64,000 bases of DNA from Actinospineispora eucalypti. Lineage in GTDB: Bacteria > Actinomycetota > Actinomycetes > Mycobacteriales > Pseudonocardiaceae. A model generated the notes under the pieces. It was given only the letters and a program-made list of their open reading frames with translations. It did no database searches and was not told where the DNA came from. This document shows, one piece after another, positions 26,720 to 35,647 of this stretch (within the stretch, counting starts at the first letter, position 1; each line of letters opens with the position of its first letter). Made by a program: the position numbers and the translations under genes. Where the stretch lies: positions 372,001 through 436,000 of the forward strand of contig JACHMT010000002.1 in assembly GCA_014208095.1 (NCBI GenBank). Reading direction: 5' to 3'.

Positions 26720-27583
26720 ATGACAACTTCTCTCACCTGGATCATCACCGGCGCTTCCCGCGGCTTCGGCCGGGCCATCGCCGAATTCGCCCTGGCCGGC
26801 GGCGACAACGTGGTGGCGGCCGTCCGCAACCCGGAGTCGGTGGCCGACCTGGCCGGCGCGCACCCGGAGCGGTTCGCGGCCGTCGAGTTCGACGCGGCGG
26901 ACACCGCGCGGGCGCAAGAGCTGGTCCGCGCCTCGGTCGACCGGTTCGGCCGGGTCGACGTACTGGTCAACAACGCCGGCCGGGGCTACATCGGGGCGGC
27001 CGAGGAGGTCAGCGAGGCCGACCTGCGCGAGTCCATGGACCTGCACCTGTTCGGGCCGGCGGCGCTGGTCCGGGCCGCGCTGCCGGTCATGCGCGCGCAG
27101 CGCGCCGGCACCATCGTGCAGATGAGCAGCCAGGGCGGGCGGCTGTCCTTCCCCGGCGTGGGAACCTACTCGGCCGGCAAGTTCGCCCTGGAGGGGTGGT
27201 CGGAGGCGCTGGCCGGGGAGGTGGCGCCGTTCGGGGTGCGGGTGATGATCGTGGAACCCAGCCGGTTCCGGACCTCGTTCAACGCGCCCGGGACGCTCCG
27301 GTTCGCGGCCTCGCGGTCCGACTACGCCGACATCCTGGCGGCGGTCCGGGCCGACCTGGCCGGCGCCGACGGCATCCAGGAGGGCGACCCGGTGAAGGCG
27401 GCCGAGCTGATCGTGTCGCTGGCCCACGCCGAGCGGGTGCCGCTGCGGCTGCCACTGGGCGCCGAGGCGGTCCAGCGGATCGGGAACGCCTACCGCCGCG
27501 GCCTCGAGGAACTGGACCAGTGGGAGGAAGCCGCGCGCGGAACGGACTTCGCCGGGGTCCCCGCCTCGGTCCGGCCCGTCTAG
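26720..27583 (+). CDS. Short-chain dehydrogenase/reductase
   Basis: A 287-residue SDR: TGASRGFGRA (residues 10-19), AVRNPESVADL, VLVNNAGRGYIGAAEEV (about 80-96), SSQGGRLSFPGVGTYSAGK with YSAGK as the YxxxK pair (about 153-157). The longer C-terminus (to 287) and GFG variant fit the SDR5-like/retinol-dehydrogenase type common beside regulators in actinomycetes. The promoter carries a MerR-like palindrome, and a MerR gene follows 10 bp downstream, so this is a two-gene regulated unit. Substrate unknown. Confidence 0.87.
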   Translation: MTTSLTWIITGASRGFGRAIAEFALAGGDNVVAAVRNPESVADLAGAHPERFAAVEFDAADTARAQELVRASVDRFGRVDVLVNNAGRGYIGAAEEVSEADLRESMDLHLFGPAALVRAALPVMRAQRAGTIVQMSSQGGRLSFPGVGTYSAGKFALEGWSEALAGEVAPFGVRVMIVEPSRFRTSFNAPGTLRFAASRSDYADILAAVRADLAGADGIQEGDPVKAAELIVSLAHAERVPLRLPLGAEAVQRIGNAYRRGLEELDQWEEAARGTDFAGVPASVRPV

Positions 27584-27593
27584 GCTGGGTTCC

Positions 27594-28061
27594 GTGGCTA
27601 CCGAAGACCTGATGGCCAAGGCGCTCGCGGCACTGGGCGAGGTCGACGGGCCGATGTCGGTCGAGGTGATCCACCGGCTGGTGGACACCGGCGACGACAC
27701 CGGCCCGATGAACATCGCCGAGGTGGCCGACCTGCTGGACATCTCGCCGCACACTCTGCGCTACTACGAGCGGGTCGGCCTGGTCGAGGTCGACCGGGAC
27801 AGCAGCGGTCACCGGCTCTACCGGCCGGAGACCGTGCGCCGGCTGGTCTTCCTGACCCGGATGCGGCTGTCCGGGATGGCGATGCGCGACCTGCAGCACT
27901 ACATCGCGCTGGTGGACGACGGCGAGGCGACGGTGCCCGAGCGGCTGGACATGCTGCTGGAACACCGCGACACCATCCGCCGCCAGATCAAGGAGCTGAC
28001 CCTCTCCCTGGCCGCCACCGAGTACAAGATCGCCACCTACGGCGGCCGCGCCGGCGACTGA
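27594..28061 (+). CDS. MerR-family regulator with N-terminal extension
   Basis: A 155-residue regulator. Unusually, about 38 residues (VATEDLMAKALAALGEVDGP...) precede the winged helix MNIAEVADLLDISPHTLRYY (about 39-58), ERVGLVEVDRDSSGHRLYRP and the dimerisation coiled coil. No effector-binding domain follows, as in the short MerR group. The alternative ATG at MNIAEV (27708) would give a standard-length protein, so the GTG start is uncertain. It likely acts at the palindrome 26687-26702. Confidence 0.85.
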   Translation: MATEDLMAKALAALGEVDGPMSVEVIHRLVDTGDDTGPMNIAEVADLLDISPHTLRYYERVGLVEVDRDSSGHRLYRPETVRRLVFLTRMRLSGMAMRDLQHYIALVDDGEATVPERLDMLLEHRDTIRRQIKELTLSLAATEYKIATYGGRAGD

Positions 28062-28081
28062 ACCGGCCTATGCTGCCGGTC

Positions 28082-29029
28082 ATGGCGCTCGAGCCGACGA
28101 CCGTCATGACCACGGACGGGGTACCGCCCGAGGATGCGTTCGGCTACTGGAGCGACCTGATCTGCGCGGAGTTCGTGCAGCTGGAGGCCCGGGCGCTGGA
28201 CACCCGCCGGTTCGCCGGCAGCATCGAGCACGACTCGCTGGACGACCTGTGCTTCTCCGTGGTCAGCTCGCGGGGGCAGCGGGTGGACCGGACCCGCCGG
28301 CTGATCGCGGCCAGCCGCGAGGAGGTGGTGCTGGTCAGCATCCAGCTGGCCGGCACCGGGTCGGTGCGGCAGGCCGGGCGGCTGGCCCGCCAGTCGGTGG
28401 GCACGATGACCTTCTACGACAGCACCGTGCCCTACACGCTGGAGTTCGACGCGCCGTTCCGCCAGCTCATCGTGCAGGTGCCGAGGGCGATGCTGCCGGT
28501 GGGCGTGCTGGGCGGGGCGACGGCGGTCGGCCTGGCCCCCCACGGTCCGGGCGGGGTGGTGGCCGACTTCCTGCTCGGCCTGCACCGGTTGCGGCGGACT
28601 CACCCGGCGGCGGCCGCCGTGCTGGTGCCGCACGCGGTCGGGCTGGTGGACGGCGCGCTGCGGCTGGCCGAGGGCTCGGGCAGCTGGTCGGCCGCCGCCG
28701 GCTCGGCCCACCTGAGGGAACGCGTCCACCGGTTCGTCGCCGCGCACGCGCGGGAGGCGGACCTGGACGTGAACCGGGTGGCCACCGCCTGCGGGATCTC
28801 CCGCCGCACGCTGTTCCGGGTGCTGGCCGAGGGCGGCGAGGGGTTCACCGAGCTGGTCCGGCGGCACCGCGTGCGCCGGGCCAAGGAACTGCTGCGCGCC
28901 CACCCCGGGCGGCTGCTGTCGACGGTCGCCCACGAGTCCGGGTTCGGCGGTGAGGCGCAGCTGCACCGGGCCTTCCGCGCGGTCACCGGCACGACGCCGG
29001 GGGCGTACCGAGGCACGAACCGTCAGTAG
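28082..29029 (+). CDS. AraC-family regulator (AraC_binding_2/HTH_18 type)
   Basis: A 315-residue regulator. The N-terminal half (FGYWSDLICAEFVQLEARAL; SIQLAGTGSVRQAGR; GTMTFYDSTVPYTLEFD) is the jelly-roll sensor found in NitR- and FeaR-like proteins. The C-terminal about 100 residues carry two HTHs (VNRVATACGISRRTLFRVLAEG and LLSTVAHESGFGGEAQLHRAFR, quoted in part). It lies 51 bp upstream of a nitrilase gene on the same strand, an arrangement known for nitrilase regulators, so it probably activates that gene in response to a nitrile or related ligand. Confidence 0.85.
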   Translation: MALEPTTVMTTDGVPPEDAFGYWSDLICAEFVQLEARALDTRRFAGSIEHDSLDDLCFSVVSSRGQRVDRTRRLIAASREEVVLVSIQLAGTGSVRQAGRLARQSVGTMTFYDSTVPYTLEFDAPFRQLIVQVPRAMLPVGVLGGATAVGLAPHGPGGVVADFLLGLHRLRRTHPAAAAVLVPHAVGLVDGALRLAEGSGSWSAAAGSAHLRERVHRFVAAHAREADLDVNRVATACGISRRTLFRVLAEGGEGFTELVRRHRVRRAKELLRAHPGRLLSTVAHESGFGGEAQLHRAFRAVTGTTPGAYRGTNRQ

Positions 29030-29080
29030 CCCTGGCGCGAAACGTCAGTCCCCGGCCCGGGACGGCCCCAGAATCTCCGC

Positions 29081-30058
29081 ATGGCGAAGGTGGTGCGGGT
29101 GGCGGCGGTGCAGGCCGAGCCGAAGTGGCTGGACCTGGACGCCGGCGTGCGTCAGGTGATCGAGCTGATCGGGCAGGCCGCCGCGCGGGGCGCCCGGCTG
29201 GTGGTGTTCCCCGAGACCTTCCTGCCCGGCTACCCGTGGTGGATCTGGCTGGACGCGCCGGCGGCCGGCATGCGGTTCGTGCCCGGGTACGCGGAGAACT
29301 CGATGACCAGGGACGGCGCCGAGCTGCGCCGGATCGCCGCCTCGGCCGCCGAGCACGGCGTGCACGTGGTGCTCGGCTTCTCCGAACGGGCCGGCGGCAG
29401 CCTGTACATGGCGCAGGCCTTCCTCTCCGACACCGGCGAGGTGCTGGGAGTGCGCCGCAAGCTGAAGCCGACGCACGTCGAGCGGTCGGTGTTCGGCGAG
29501 GGCGACGGCAGCGACCTGCGGGTGTTCGAGACGGAGCTCGGCCGGGTGGGTGGGCTGAACTGCTGGGAGCACCTCCAGCCACTGGTCAAGTACGCGCTGT
29601 TCAGCTTCGGCGAGCAGATCCACGCGGCCGCGTGGCCGAGCTTCTCCCTCTACCGGGGCGGGGCCAGGGCACTGGGACCGGAGGTCAACACCGCCGCGAG
29701 CCTGGTGTACGCGGTGGAGGGGCAGTGCTTCGTGGTGGCGTCCTGCGCGACGGTCGGACCGGCCGGGCAGGAGCTGTTCTGCGACACCGAGGCGAAGCGG
29801 CAGCTCCTGGCCCAGGGCGGGGGATTCGCGCGCATCTTCGGGCCGGAGGGCACCCCGCTCGGGGATGAGCTGGCCGAGGACGAGGAGGGCCTGGTCGTCG
29901 CCGACCTGGACTTCTCGCTGATCGCCATCGCCAAGTCGGCGGCCGACCCGGTCGGCCACTACTCGCGGCCCGACGTGCTGCGCCTGTACGTCAACCGGGC
30001 GTCCACCCCGAGGGTGGTCGAGGTGGAGGACGTGCCCGCGCCCACCTTCGCCGACTAA
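29081..30058 (+). CDS. Nitrilase
   Basis: A 325-residue carbon-nitrogen hydrolase of branch 1 (nitrilase), converting nitriles to carboxylate plus ammonia. The triad is readable: Glu45 in VVFPETFLPGYPWWIWL, Lys127 in RRKLKPTHVERSVFGEG, and nucleophile Cys161 in GGLNCWEHLQPLVKYAL. The residues around Lys and Cys follow the true aliphatic/aromatic nitrilase pattern rather than amidases. Immediately downstream of an AraC-type gene; serA follows 9 bp after it, possibly co-transcribed. Substrate range cannot be told from sequence. Confidence 0.92.
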   Translation: MAKVVRVAAVQAEPKWLDLDAGVRQVIELIGQAAARGARLVVFPETFLPGYPWWIWLDAPAAGMRFVPGYAENSMTRDGAELRRIAASAAEHGVHVVLGFSERAGGSLYMAQAFLSDTGEVLGVRRKLKPTHVERSVFGEGDGSDLRVFETELGRVGGLNCWEHLQPLVKYALFSFGEQIHAAAWPSFSLYRGGARALGPEVNTAASLVYAVEGQCFVVASCATVGPAGQELFCDTEAKRQLLAQGGGFARIFGPEGTPLGDELAEDEEGLVVADLDFSLIAIAKSAADPVGHYSRPDVLRLYVNRASTPRVVEVEDVPAPTFAD

Positions 30059-30067
30059 GTTGGTCGT

Positions 30068-31267
30068 GTGAAGGTACTTCTGACGGAAGGCATCCACCCG
30101 GTCGCGACGGAGCTGTTCCGCCGCGCCGGCTGCGACGTCGATCTGCGCAAGGGCTCGTTGAGCGAGGACGAGCTGATCGAGGAGCTGCCGGGGGTCACGC
30201 TGCTCGGCATCCGCTCGAACACCAGGGTGACCCCTCGGGTGCTCGATGCGGGCAAGGATCTGCTGGCGCTGGGATGCTTCTGCATCGGCACCAACCAGGT
30301 CCACCTGACCGACGCGGCGGAGCGGGGACAGGCCGTGTTCAACGCGCCGTTCTCCAACACCCGCAGCGTGGTCGAGCTGGTGCTCGGCGAGATCATCGCG
30401 TTGGCCCGGCGGCTGCCGGAGAAGACGCAGCGCATGCACGAGGGGATCTGGGACAAGTCGGCCAAGGGCAGCCACGAGGTGCGGGGGCGCACCCTCGGCA
30501 TCCTCGGCTACGGCAACATCGGCACCCAGCTGTCCAACGTCGCCGAGGCCTTCGGCATGCGGGTGATCTTCTACGACACCGCCGACCGGCTGGCCCACGG
30601 CAACGCGAAGCGGGTCGGCTCGCTGGACGAGCTGCTGGCCGAGTCGGACGTGGTGAGCATCCACGTGGACGGCCGGCCGGGCAACGCGGGGCTGTTCGGC
30701 GCGGAGCAGTTCGCCAAGATGAAGCCGCGAGCGATCTTCATCAACGCGTCCCGGGGCATGGTCGTGGACGAGCTGGCGCTGCGCGAGCACATCCTGTCCG
30801 GCCACCTGGCCGGCGCCGCGATGGACGTGTTCCCGATCGAGCCGAAGGCCCAGGGCGACCCCTTCGACTCGCCGCTGCGCGGGCTGGACAACGTGATCCT
30901 CACCCCGCACGTGGGCGGTTCGACGCAGGAGGCGCAGGAGGAGATCGGCTACTTCGTCGCCAACAAGCTGCTCGGGTTCGTCAACGGCGGCAGCACCGCG
31001 CTGTCGGTCAACCTGCCCCAGGTGGGGCTGCCCCGGCCCCCGGGCACGTTCCGGATGGCCTACCTGCACACCAGCGTGCCGGGGGTGCTGGCCGACATCA
31101 ACCGGACGGTCGCCGAGACCGGGGTCAACGTGGTGGGCCAGTCGCTGTCCACCAGCGGTGACCACGGCTACGTGCTCACCGACACCGACGCGGCGCTGCC
31201 CGAGGAAGCCCTGGCAACGCTGCGCCGGTCGGCCCACACCGTCTGGCTGCGCACCTGGCAGCCCTGA
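30068..31267 (+). CDS. serA: D-3-phosphoglycerate dehydrogenase
   Basis: A 399-residue 2-hydroxyacid dehydrogenase with C-terminal ACT domain (about 325-399), the short E. coli-type SerA layout. NAD-binding GILGYGNIGTQLSNVAEAFG (about 144-163), catalytic Arg in INASRGMVVDE, Glu in FPIEPKAQGDPF and His in ILTPHVGGST are present. It commits 3-phosphoglycerate to serine synthesis, with serine feedback through the ACT domain expected. Lying 9 bp after the nitrilase, it is either a read-through neighbour or a specialised second copy. GTG start at 30068. Confidence 0.9.
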   Translation: MKVLLTEGIHPVATELFRRAGCDVDLRKGSLSEDELIEELPGVTLLGIRSNTRVTPRVLDAGKDLLALGCFCIGTNQVHLTDAAERGQAVFNAPFSNTRSVVELVLGEIIALARRLPEKTQRMHEGIWDKSAKGSHEVRGRTLGILGYGNIGTQLSNVAEAFGMRVIFYDTADRLAHGNAKRVGSLDELLAESDVVSIHVDGRPGNAGLFGAEQFAKMKPRAIFINASRGMVVDELALREHILSGHLAGAAMDVFPIEPKAQGDPFDSPLRGLDNVILTPHVGGSTQEAQEEIGYFVANKLLGFVNGGSTALSVNLPQVGLPRPPGTFRMAYLHTSVPGVLADINRTVAETGVNVVGQSLSTSGDHGYVLTDTDAALPEEALATLRRSAHTVWLRTWQP

Positions 31268-31268
31268 C

Positions 31269-33443
31269 TCAGTCCTCCAGGAGGTCTTCGATGGCGATGG
31301 GGATGTGGCGGACCCGGATACCGGTGGCGTTGTAGACGGCGTTGGCGACGGCCGCCGCCATGCCCACGGTTCCGATCTCGCCGATCCCCTTCGCCCCGAC
31401 CGGGTTGTGCAGCGTGTCCGGGTACTCGACGAACCGCACGTCGATGTCCGGGATGTCGGCGTTCACCGGGAGCAGGTAGCCGGCGAAGTCGCCGTTGGCC
31501 ATGCGGCCGTTCCGCTCGATCTCCAGGCCCTCGTGCAGCGCGGCCGAGACGCCCCAGATCATCCCGCCCATGATCTGGCTACGGGCCATCCGCTGGTTGA
31601 TGATCCGGCCGGCGTCGAACACGCCGAGCATCCGGGAGACTCGGGCCTCGCGGGTCCACCGGTGCACCCGGACCTCGCAGAACTGCGCGCCGAACGAGCT
31701 GAACGAGTGCTTGGTCAGCTCCTCCCCGGGCGCGGACGAACCGGTCGCGGAGACGGACTCCCGGTCCAGTGCCCGCAGCAGCTCGCCGAAGGTCATCGTC
31801 CGCCCACCGGCCAGTACGCGGCCGTCGGCGTAGGTGACCTCCAGGCCTTCGAACGGTGCGCCCGGCGCGGACGCCAGGGTCTGCAGGTCGTCGAGGACCT
31901 TGGCCGCCGCGATCATGATCGCCGAACCGACGCTGGCCGTGGCGGTGGAGCCGCCGGACAGGCCGCCGGGCGGCAGCACCGAGTCGCCCAGCCGAGGCGT
32001 AACCCGGCCGCTCGGGATGTCCAGCGACTCGGCCCCCACCAGCGCCATCACGCTGAGCAGGCCGGTCCCCGGGTCCGCCCCGCTGGTCGCCACCACGGCG
32101 GTCTCGTCGGCCCGCAGGGTGACCTCGACGGACGCCGGGAACCGCAGGGCCGGGAACATCGCGGTGGCGGTGCCCATCCCGACCAGCCAGTCGCCGTCGG
32201 TGTGGCCGTGCGCCGACCGGTCGGCCCAGCCGAACCGGGCCGCGCCGATGCGGAAGCACTCGTCGAGGTGCTTGCTCGACCACTGCAGGTCGTTTCCGGG
32301 CGGCGCGATCGAGTTGTTGCGCAGGCGCAGCTCGATCGGGTCCATGTCCAGCGCTACCGCCAGCTCGTCCATCGCGCTTTCCAGGGCGAACGAGCCGGGT
32401 GCCTCACCGGGGGCGCGCATGAACGTGGTCGGCGGGATGTTCAGCGGCACCATCTTCTGGCTGATCGCCAGGTTCGGCGTGGCGTACCACTCCCGCGAGG
32501 TGCCGTGCGAGGTCGGCTCCACGAACGACCGGTCGGCCGGCGTGCTGCACACCGAGTCGTGCCTCACCGCGACCAGTGAGCCGCCCCGGTCCGCACCTAG
32601 GGCGACGGTCTGCACCGTCGAGGCCCGGCCCGCGGTGGCGGTGAAGACCTGTTCCCTGGTCAGCGCGGCTTTCACCGGCCTTCCGAGCGCCCGGGAGGTC
32701 GCGGCGGCCAGGAAGGCGGGCGCGGACGTGCGCCCCTTGCCGCCGAACGCGCCGCCGACGAACGGGTTCACCGCGCGGACGGCCGCCGGGTCGATGTCCA
32801 GCGCGGCGGCCAGCTCCATCGCCTGCAGGTGCGCTCCCTGGTTGCCGCTGTACACGGTCACCTCGCCGGACTCCCACACCGCCACGGCGGAGTGCGGCTC
32901 CATCGCGGCGTGGTTCTGCGTTGCCGTCCGGTACGTGGCCTGGACGACCACGGGGCTGGTCGCCAGTGCCGCCTCGATGGACTCCACCCCGTCGGCGAGC
33001 ACCGTGATGGCCGGCGGGTCCTCCGACACCACCGGAGCCGCGTCCTCGGCGGAGTCCAGGTTGTCCAGCAACGAGGTCGGCGCGAATCGTTCGTGGTAGG
33101 CGACCCGGACCAGCATCGCCGCGTCCCGGGCCTGCTCGAAGGTCTCCGCCACCACGAAGCCGATCGGCTGGCCGTAGTAGGTGACCTCCTTGTCCTGCAG
33201 CGGCACCCAGGTCTCGCCGAAGATGGGGGAGTTGGGCGTGCGCAGCTCCAGCGGCTCGAACGGCGTGTAGACGCCGATCACCCCGGGGGAGTTCCGCGCC
33301 GAGGCGACGTCCATGGCGGCGATCTCGCCGTGGGCGATCGTGCTGAGCACGAGGTACCCGTAGGCCATGCCGGGGAAGTTGTGGTCGGCCCCGTACCGGG
33401 CCCGGCCGGTGACTTTCAGCGGGGCATCCAGCCGATCGGGCAT
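31269..33443 (-). CDS. Molybdenum-cofactor-binding large subunit, xanthine dehydrogenase family (PaoC/YagR-like)
   Basis: A 724-residue molybdopterin-binding subunit. It starts RLDAPLKVTGRARYGADHN (typical N-terminal a/b hammerhead entry) and contains NPFVGGAFGGKGR (about 217), FMRAPGEAPGSFALESAMDE (about 342-361), SGADPGTGLLSVMALVGAE and the Glu-bearing GAKGIGEIGTVG near the C-terminus (about 685), the presumed catalytic Glu region. The MRAPGEAPG variant matches periplasmic-type aldehyde oxidoreductases rather than CO dehydrogenase. Last gene of a three-gene operon in the order 2Fe-2S, FAD, Mo; 4-base ATGA overlap with the FAD subunit. Oxidises an aldehyde or N-heterocycle; substrate unknown. 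Confidence 0.9.
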   Translation of the reverse strand: MPDRLDAPLKVTGRARYGADHNFPGMAYGYLVLSTIAHGEIAAMDVASARNSPGVIGVYTPFEPLELRTPNSPIFGETWVPLQDKEVTYYGQPIGFVVAETFEQARDAAMLVRVAYHERFAPTSLLDNLDSAEDAAPVVSEDPPAITVLADGVESIEAALATSPVVVQATYRTATQNHAAMEPHSAVAVWESGEVTVYSGNQGAHLQAMELAAALDIDPAAVRAVNPFVGGAFGGKGRTSAPAFLAAATSRALGRPVKAALTREQVFTATAGRASTVQTVALGADRGGSLVAVRHDSVCSTPADRSFVEPTSHGTSREWYATPNLAISQKMVPLNIPPTTFMRAPGEAPGSFALESAMDELAVALDMDPIELRLRNNSIAPPGNDLQWSSKHLDECFRIGAARFGWADRSAHGHTDGDWLVGMGTATAMFPALRFPASVEVTLRADETAVVATSGADPGTGLLSVMALVGAESLDIPSGRVTPRLGDSVLPPGGLSGGSTATASVGSAIMIAAAKVLDDLQTLASAPGAPFEGLEVTYADGRVLAGGRTMTFGELLRALDRESVSATGSSAPGEELTKHSFSSFGAQFCEVRVHRWTREARVSRMLGVFDAGRIINQRMARSQIMGGMIWGVSAALHEGLEIERNGRMANGDFAGYLLPVNADIPDIDVRFVEYPDTLHNPVGAKGIGEIGTVGMAAAVANAVYNATGIRVRHIPIAIEDLLED

Positions 33444-34396
33444 CAGGCACGCTCCAGTTCGAGCAGGGCGCGGACGATGGTCCGCTTCAGCAGGGGCACC
33501 TTGAATCCGTTCCCGGACAGCGGCCGGGCGCCGTCGGCGGCCAGGGCGGCGGCCGCCTCGAAGGACGCGAGCCGCGCCGGTGCGCCGCGCAGCGCCTCTT
33601 CCACCGCCGGCAGCCGCCACGGCACGGTGGCCACGCCGCCGACCGCCACCCGGGCATCGGCGATGTGACCGTCCCGGATGTCCAGCGCGGCGGCGGCCGA
33701 GCACAGCGCGAACTCGTAGGACTGCCGGTCCCGGACCTTCACGTAGGTCGACCGCGCGGCCCAGTCCAGCCGGGGCACCCGCAGCTCGGTGATCAGCTCA
33801 CCGGGGCGCAGGTCGTGCTCCACCTCGGGCGAGTCACCCGGCGGCCGGTAGAAGTCGGCCAGCTTCACGGTGCGCCCGCCGTCGGCGCCGGCCAGCCGGA
33901 TCTCCGCGTCCAGCGCGACCAGGGCGACCGCGACGTCGCTGGCGTGGGTGGCCACGCACGAGTCGCTGGTACCGAGCACGGCGTGCATCCGGTTCGCCCC
34001 GGTGACCGCCGGGCAGCCGCTGCCCGGGTTGCGCCGGTTGCACGGCATGGCGACGTCCCGGAAGTACCCGCAGCGGGTGCGCTGCATCAGGTTCCCGCCG
34101 ATGCTGGCCATGTTCCGCAGCTGCTGGGAAGCGCTCAGCAGCAGCGCGCGGGAGATCATCGGGTACACCCCGGGGTGCGCCGCGATGTCGCTCATCCGCT
34201 CCAGCGCGCCGATCCGCAGGCCGTCACCGGTCTCGATGCCGCGCAGCGGGAGCTCGTTGATGTCCAGCAGGTGCCCGGGGGTGAGCACGTCCAGCTTCAT
34301 CAGGTCGACCAGGGTGGTCCCGCCGGCCAGGAAGGTGCCGGGGGCGGCGAGGGCGTCCTCGACGGTCGCCGGTGCGGTCAGCTCAAACGGTCGCAT
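33443..34396 (-). CDS. FAD-binding middle subunit with extra 4Fe-4S cysteine set (PaoB/YagS-like)
   Basis: A 317-residue FAD subunit: FAD-binding FLAGGTTLVDLMKLDV (residues 22-37) and ASIGGNLMQRT (97-107). Directly after come four cysteines, Cys109, Cys119, Cys128 and Cys147 (TRCGYFRD, MPCNRRNPGSGCPA, SDSCVATH). This insertion is the [4Fe-4S] site that distinguishes the PaoB/YagS group. It passes electrons between the 2Fe-2S and Mo subunits and its own acceptor. Overlaps both neighbours (14 bp and 4 bp). Confidence 0.9.
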   Translation of the reverse strand: MRPFELTAPATVEDALAAPGTFLAGGTTLVDLMKLDVLTPGHLLDINELPLRGIETGDGLRIGALERMSDIAAHPGVYPMISRALLLSASQQLRNMASIGGNLMQRTRCGYFRDVAMPCNRRNPGSGCPAVTGANRMHAVLGTSDSCVATHASDVAVALVALDAEIRLAGADGGRTVKLADFYRPPGDSPEVEHDLRPGELITELRVPRLDWAARSTYVKVRDRQSYEFALCSAAAALDIRDGHIADARVAVGGVATVPWRLPAVEEALRGAPARLASFEAAAALAADGARPLSGNGFKVPLLKRTIVRALLELERA

Positions 34397-34835
34397 CGGC
34401 CCGCCTCGCCTGCTCGATCGCCGCGACGATGTTCGGGTAGGCCGAGCAGCGGCAGATGTTGCCGGACATGAACTCCCGGACATCGTCCACGTCCTGCTCG
34501 ACGGCGGCGACCGCCGACATGACCTGCCCCGGCGTGCAGAACCCGCACTGCAGCGCGTCCTGGTCCACGAAGGCCTGCTGCACCGGGTGCAGTCGCTCCC
34601 CGTCGGCGAGCCCCTCGACCGTGGTCACCGGCTGTTTCACCGTGGCGGCCAGGGTGAGGCAGGAGAGGACCGGCCGGCCGCCGACGTGCACGGTGCAGGC
34701 GCCGCACTGGCCCCGGTCGCAGCCCTTCTTGGGGCCGGTGATGTCGAGTCGTTCCCGCAACGCGTCCAGCAGGGTCACGCCGGGATCTGCGCTGAGTTGG
34801 GTGGTTGTGCCATTGACTGTGAGTTCGATGTCCAC
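34383..34835 (-). CDS. 2Fe-2S small subunit of the molybdenum hydroxylase
   Basis: A 150-residue protein with two [2Fe-2S] clusters: plant-type CDRGQCGACTVHVGGRPVLSC (quoted as CDRGQCGACTV and PVLSC, about 39-60) and the C-terminal CGFCTPG...CRCSAYP four-helix site (about 97-133). No Tat signal is present, so, unlike E. coli PaoA, the complex should be cytoplasmic. First gene of the operon, divergent from a TetR gene across two matching dyads. No XdhC/MocA-like maturation gene is seen nearby. Confidence 0.92.
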   Translation of the reverse strand: MDIELTVNGTTTQLSADPGVTLLDALRERLDITGPKKGCDRGQCGACTVHVGGRPVLSCLTLAATVKQPVTTVEGLADGERLHPVQQAFVDQDALQCGFCTPGQVMSAVAAVEQDVDDVREFMSGNICRCSAYPNIVAAIEQARRADATV

Positions 34836-34885
34836 TGAATCTTCTTCCGTGGAAGCTCGTGGTGGTATTGGAGGCGCGGGGGGAA

Positions 34886-34937
34886 CCGGATATTCATCCG
34901 CTTGCCCGTGGCCGAGGCTAGCGGATTAGAATCCGCT
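34886..34937. promoter_or_regulatory. Tandem TetR operators between the molybdenum hydroxylase operon and tetR
   Basis: Two related 16-bp dyads with starts 35 bp apart: CCGGAT-ATTC-ATCCGC (34886-34901) and GCGGAT-TAGA-ATCCGC (34921-34936, extendable to AGCGG...CCGCT). The second is perfect; the first differs at one arm position. They sit in the divergent promoter gap and fit dual control of both units by the adjacent TetR. Confidence 0.75.
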
Positions 34938-34969
34938 TGGCAACGAGAGCCTACGCGGGGAGGGGGACG

Positions 34970-35539
34970 ATGACGACGGGATCGGTGAGCCCCCGGCGCG
35001 CGGACACCAGGCGGAACCACGAGCGCATCCTCGAGGTGGCGGCGGAGTCGCTGACCCGGTGCGGCAACGTCTCGTTCAACGCCATCGCCAAACGGGCCGA
35101 GGTGGGCGTCGGCACGGTGTACCGGCATTTCCCCACCCCCGAGGCGCTGATCCTCGCGGTCTACCAGCGCGAGGTACAGCATCTGGTGGAGGTCGTGCCG
35201 GCCCTGCTCCAGGCGCACACCCCGGAGCGGGCCTTCCGGGTGTGGACGACCGATCACCTCGCCCGCTACATGATGACCAAGCGGGGCCTGGTTGACGCAC
35301 TGCGCGCCGCGACCTCCGCACCGGGGACGCTGCCCGCGAGCGCGTACGAGTCCATGGTCGGCGCGATCTCCACGCTGTTGAAGGCCAATGTCGAGGCGGG
35401 CACCGTACGCTCCGACCTCGAGCCGGAGACGCTGCTGCGGGGCCTCGGCGGCCTGATGTACCTCGACCCGGACGACGACTGGCGGGGCGCGACCGAGCGG
35501 CTCACCGACCTGCTCTGGCGAGGCATGCGCGCGGACTGA
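34970..35539 (+). CDS. TetR-family transcriptional regulator
   Basis: A 189-residue regulator starting at the ATG preceded by GGGGAGGGGG, 11 codons inside a longer frame. DNA-binding helices: SFNAIAKRAEVGVGTVYRHF (about 35-54), followed by PTPEALILAVYQREV and a ligand domain of the type found in TetR proteins with the WTTDHLARYMMTKRGL pattern. It is divergent from the PaoABC-like operon with two operators between, so it probably represses both until an aldehyde or related inducer binds. Confidence 0.9.
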   Translation: MTTGSVSPRRADTRRNHERILEVAAESLTRCGNVSFNAIAKRAEVGVGTVYRHFPTPEALILAVYQREVQHLVEVVPALLQAHTPERAFRVWTTDHLARYMMTKRGLVDALRAATSAPGTLPASAYESMVGAISTLLKANVEAGTVRSDLEPETLLRGLGGLMYLDPDDDWRGATERLTDLLWRGMRAD

Positions 35540-35647
35540 GGCGGGTCCGGCTCGCGGTACGCTGCTCGCTCCGTTGACGACTACGCCAAACAGGGCTCTT
35601 TTCCCGCGCGCCGAGGCGGAGCACCATCAAGCACCGGAGGTGAGTCC

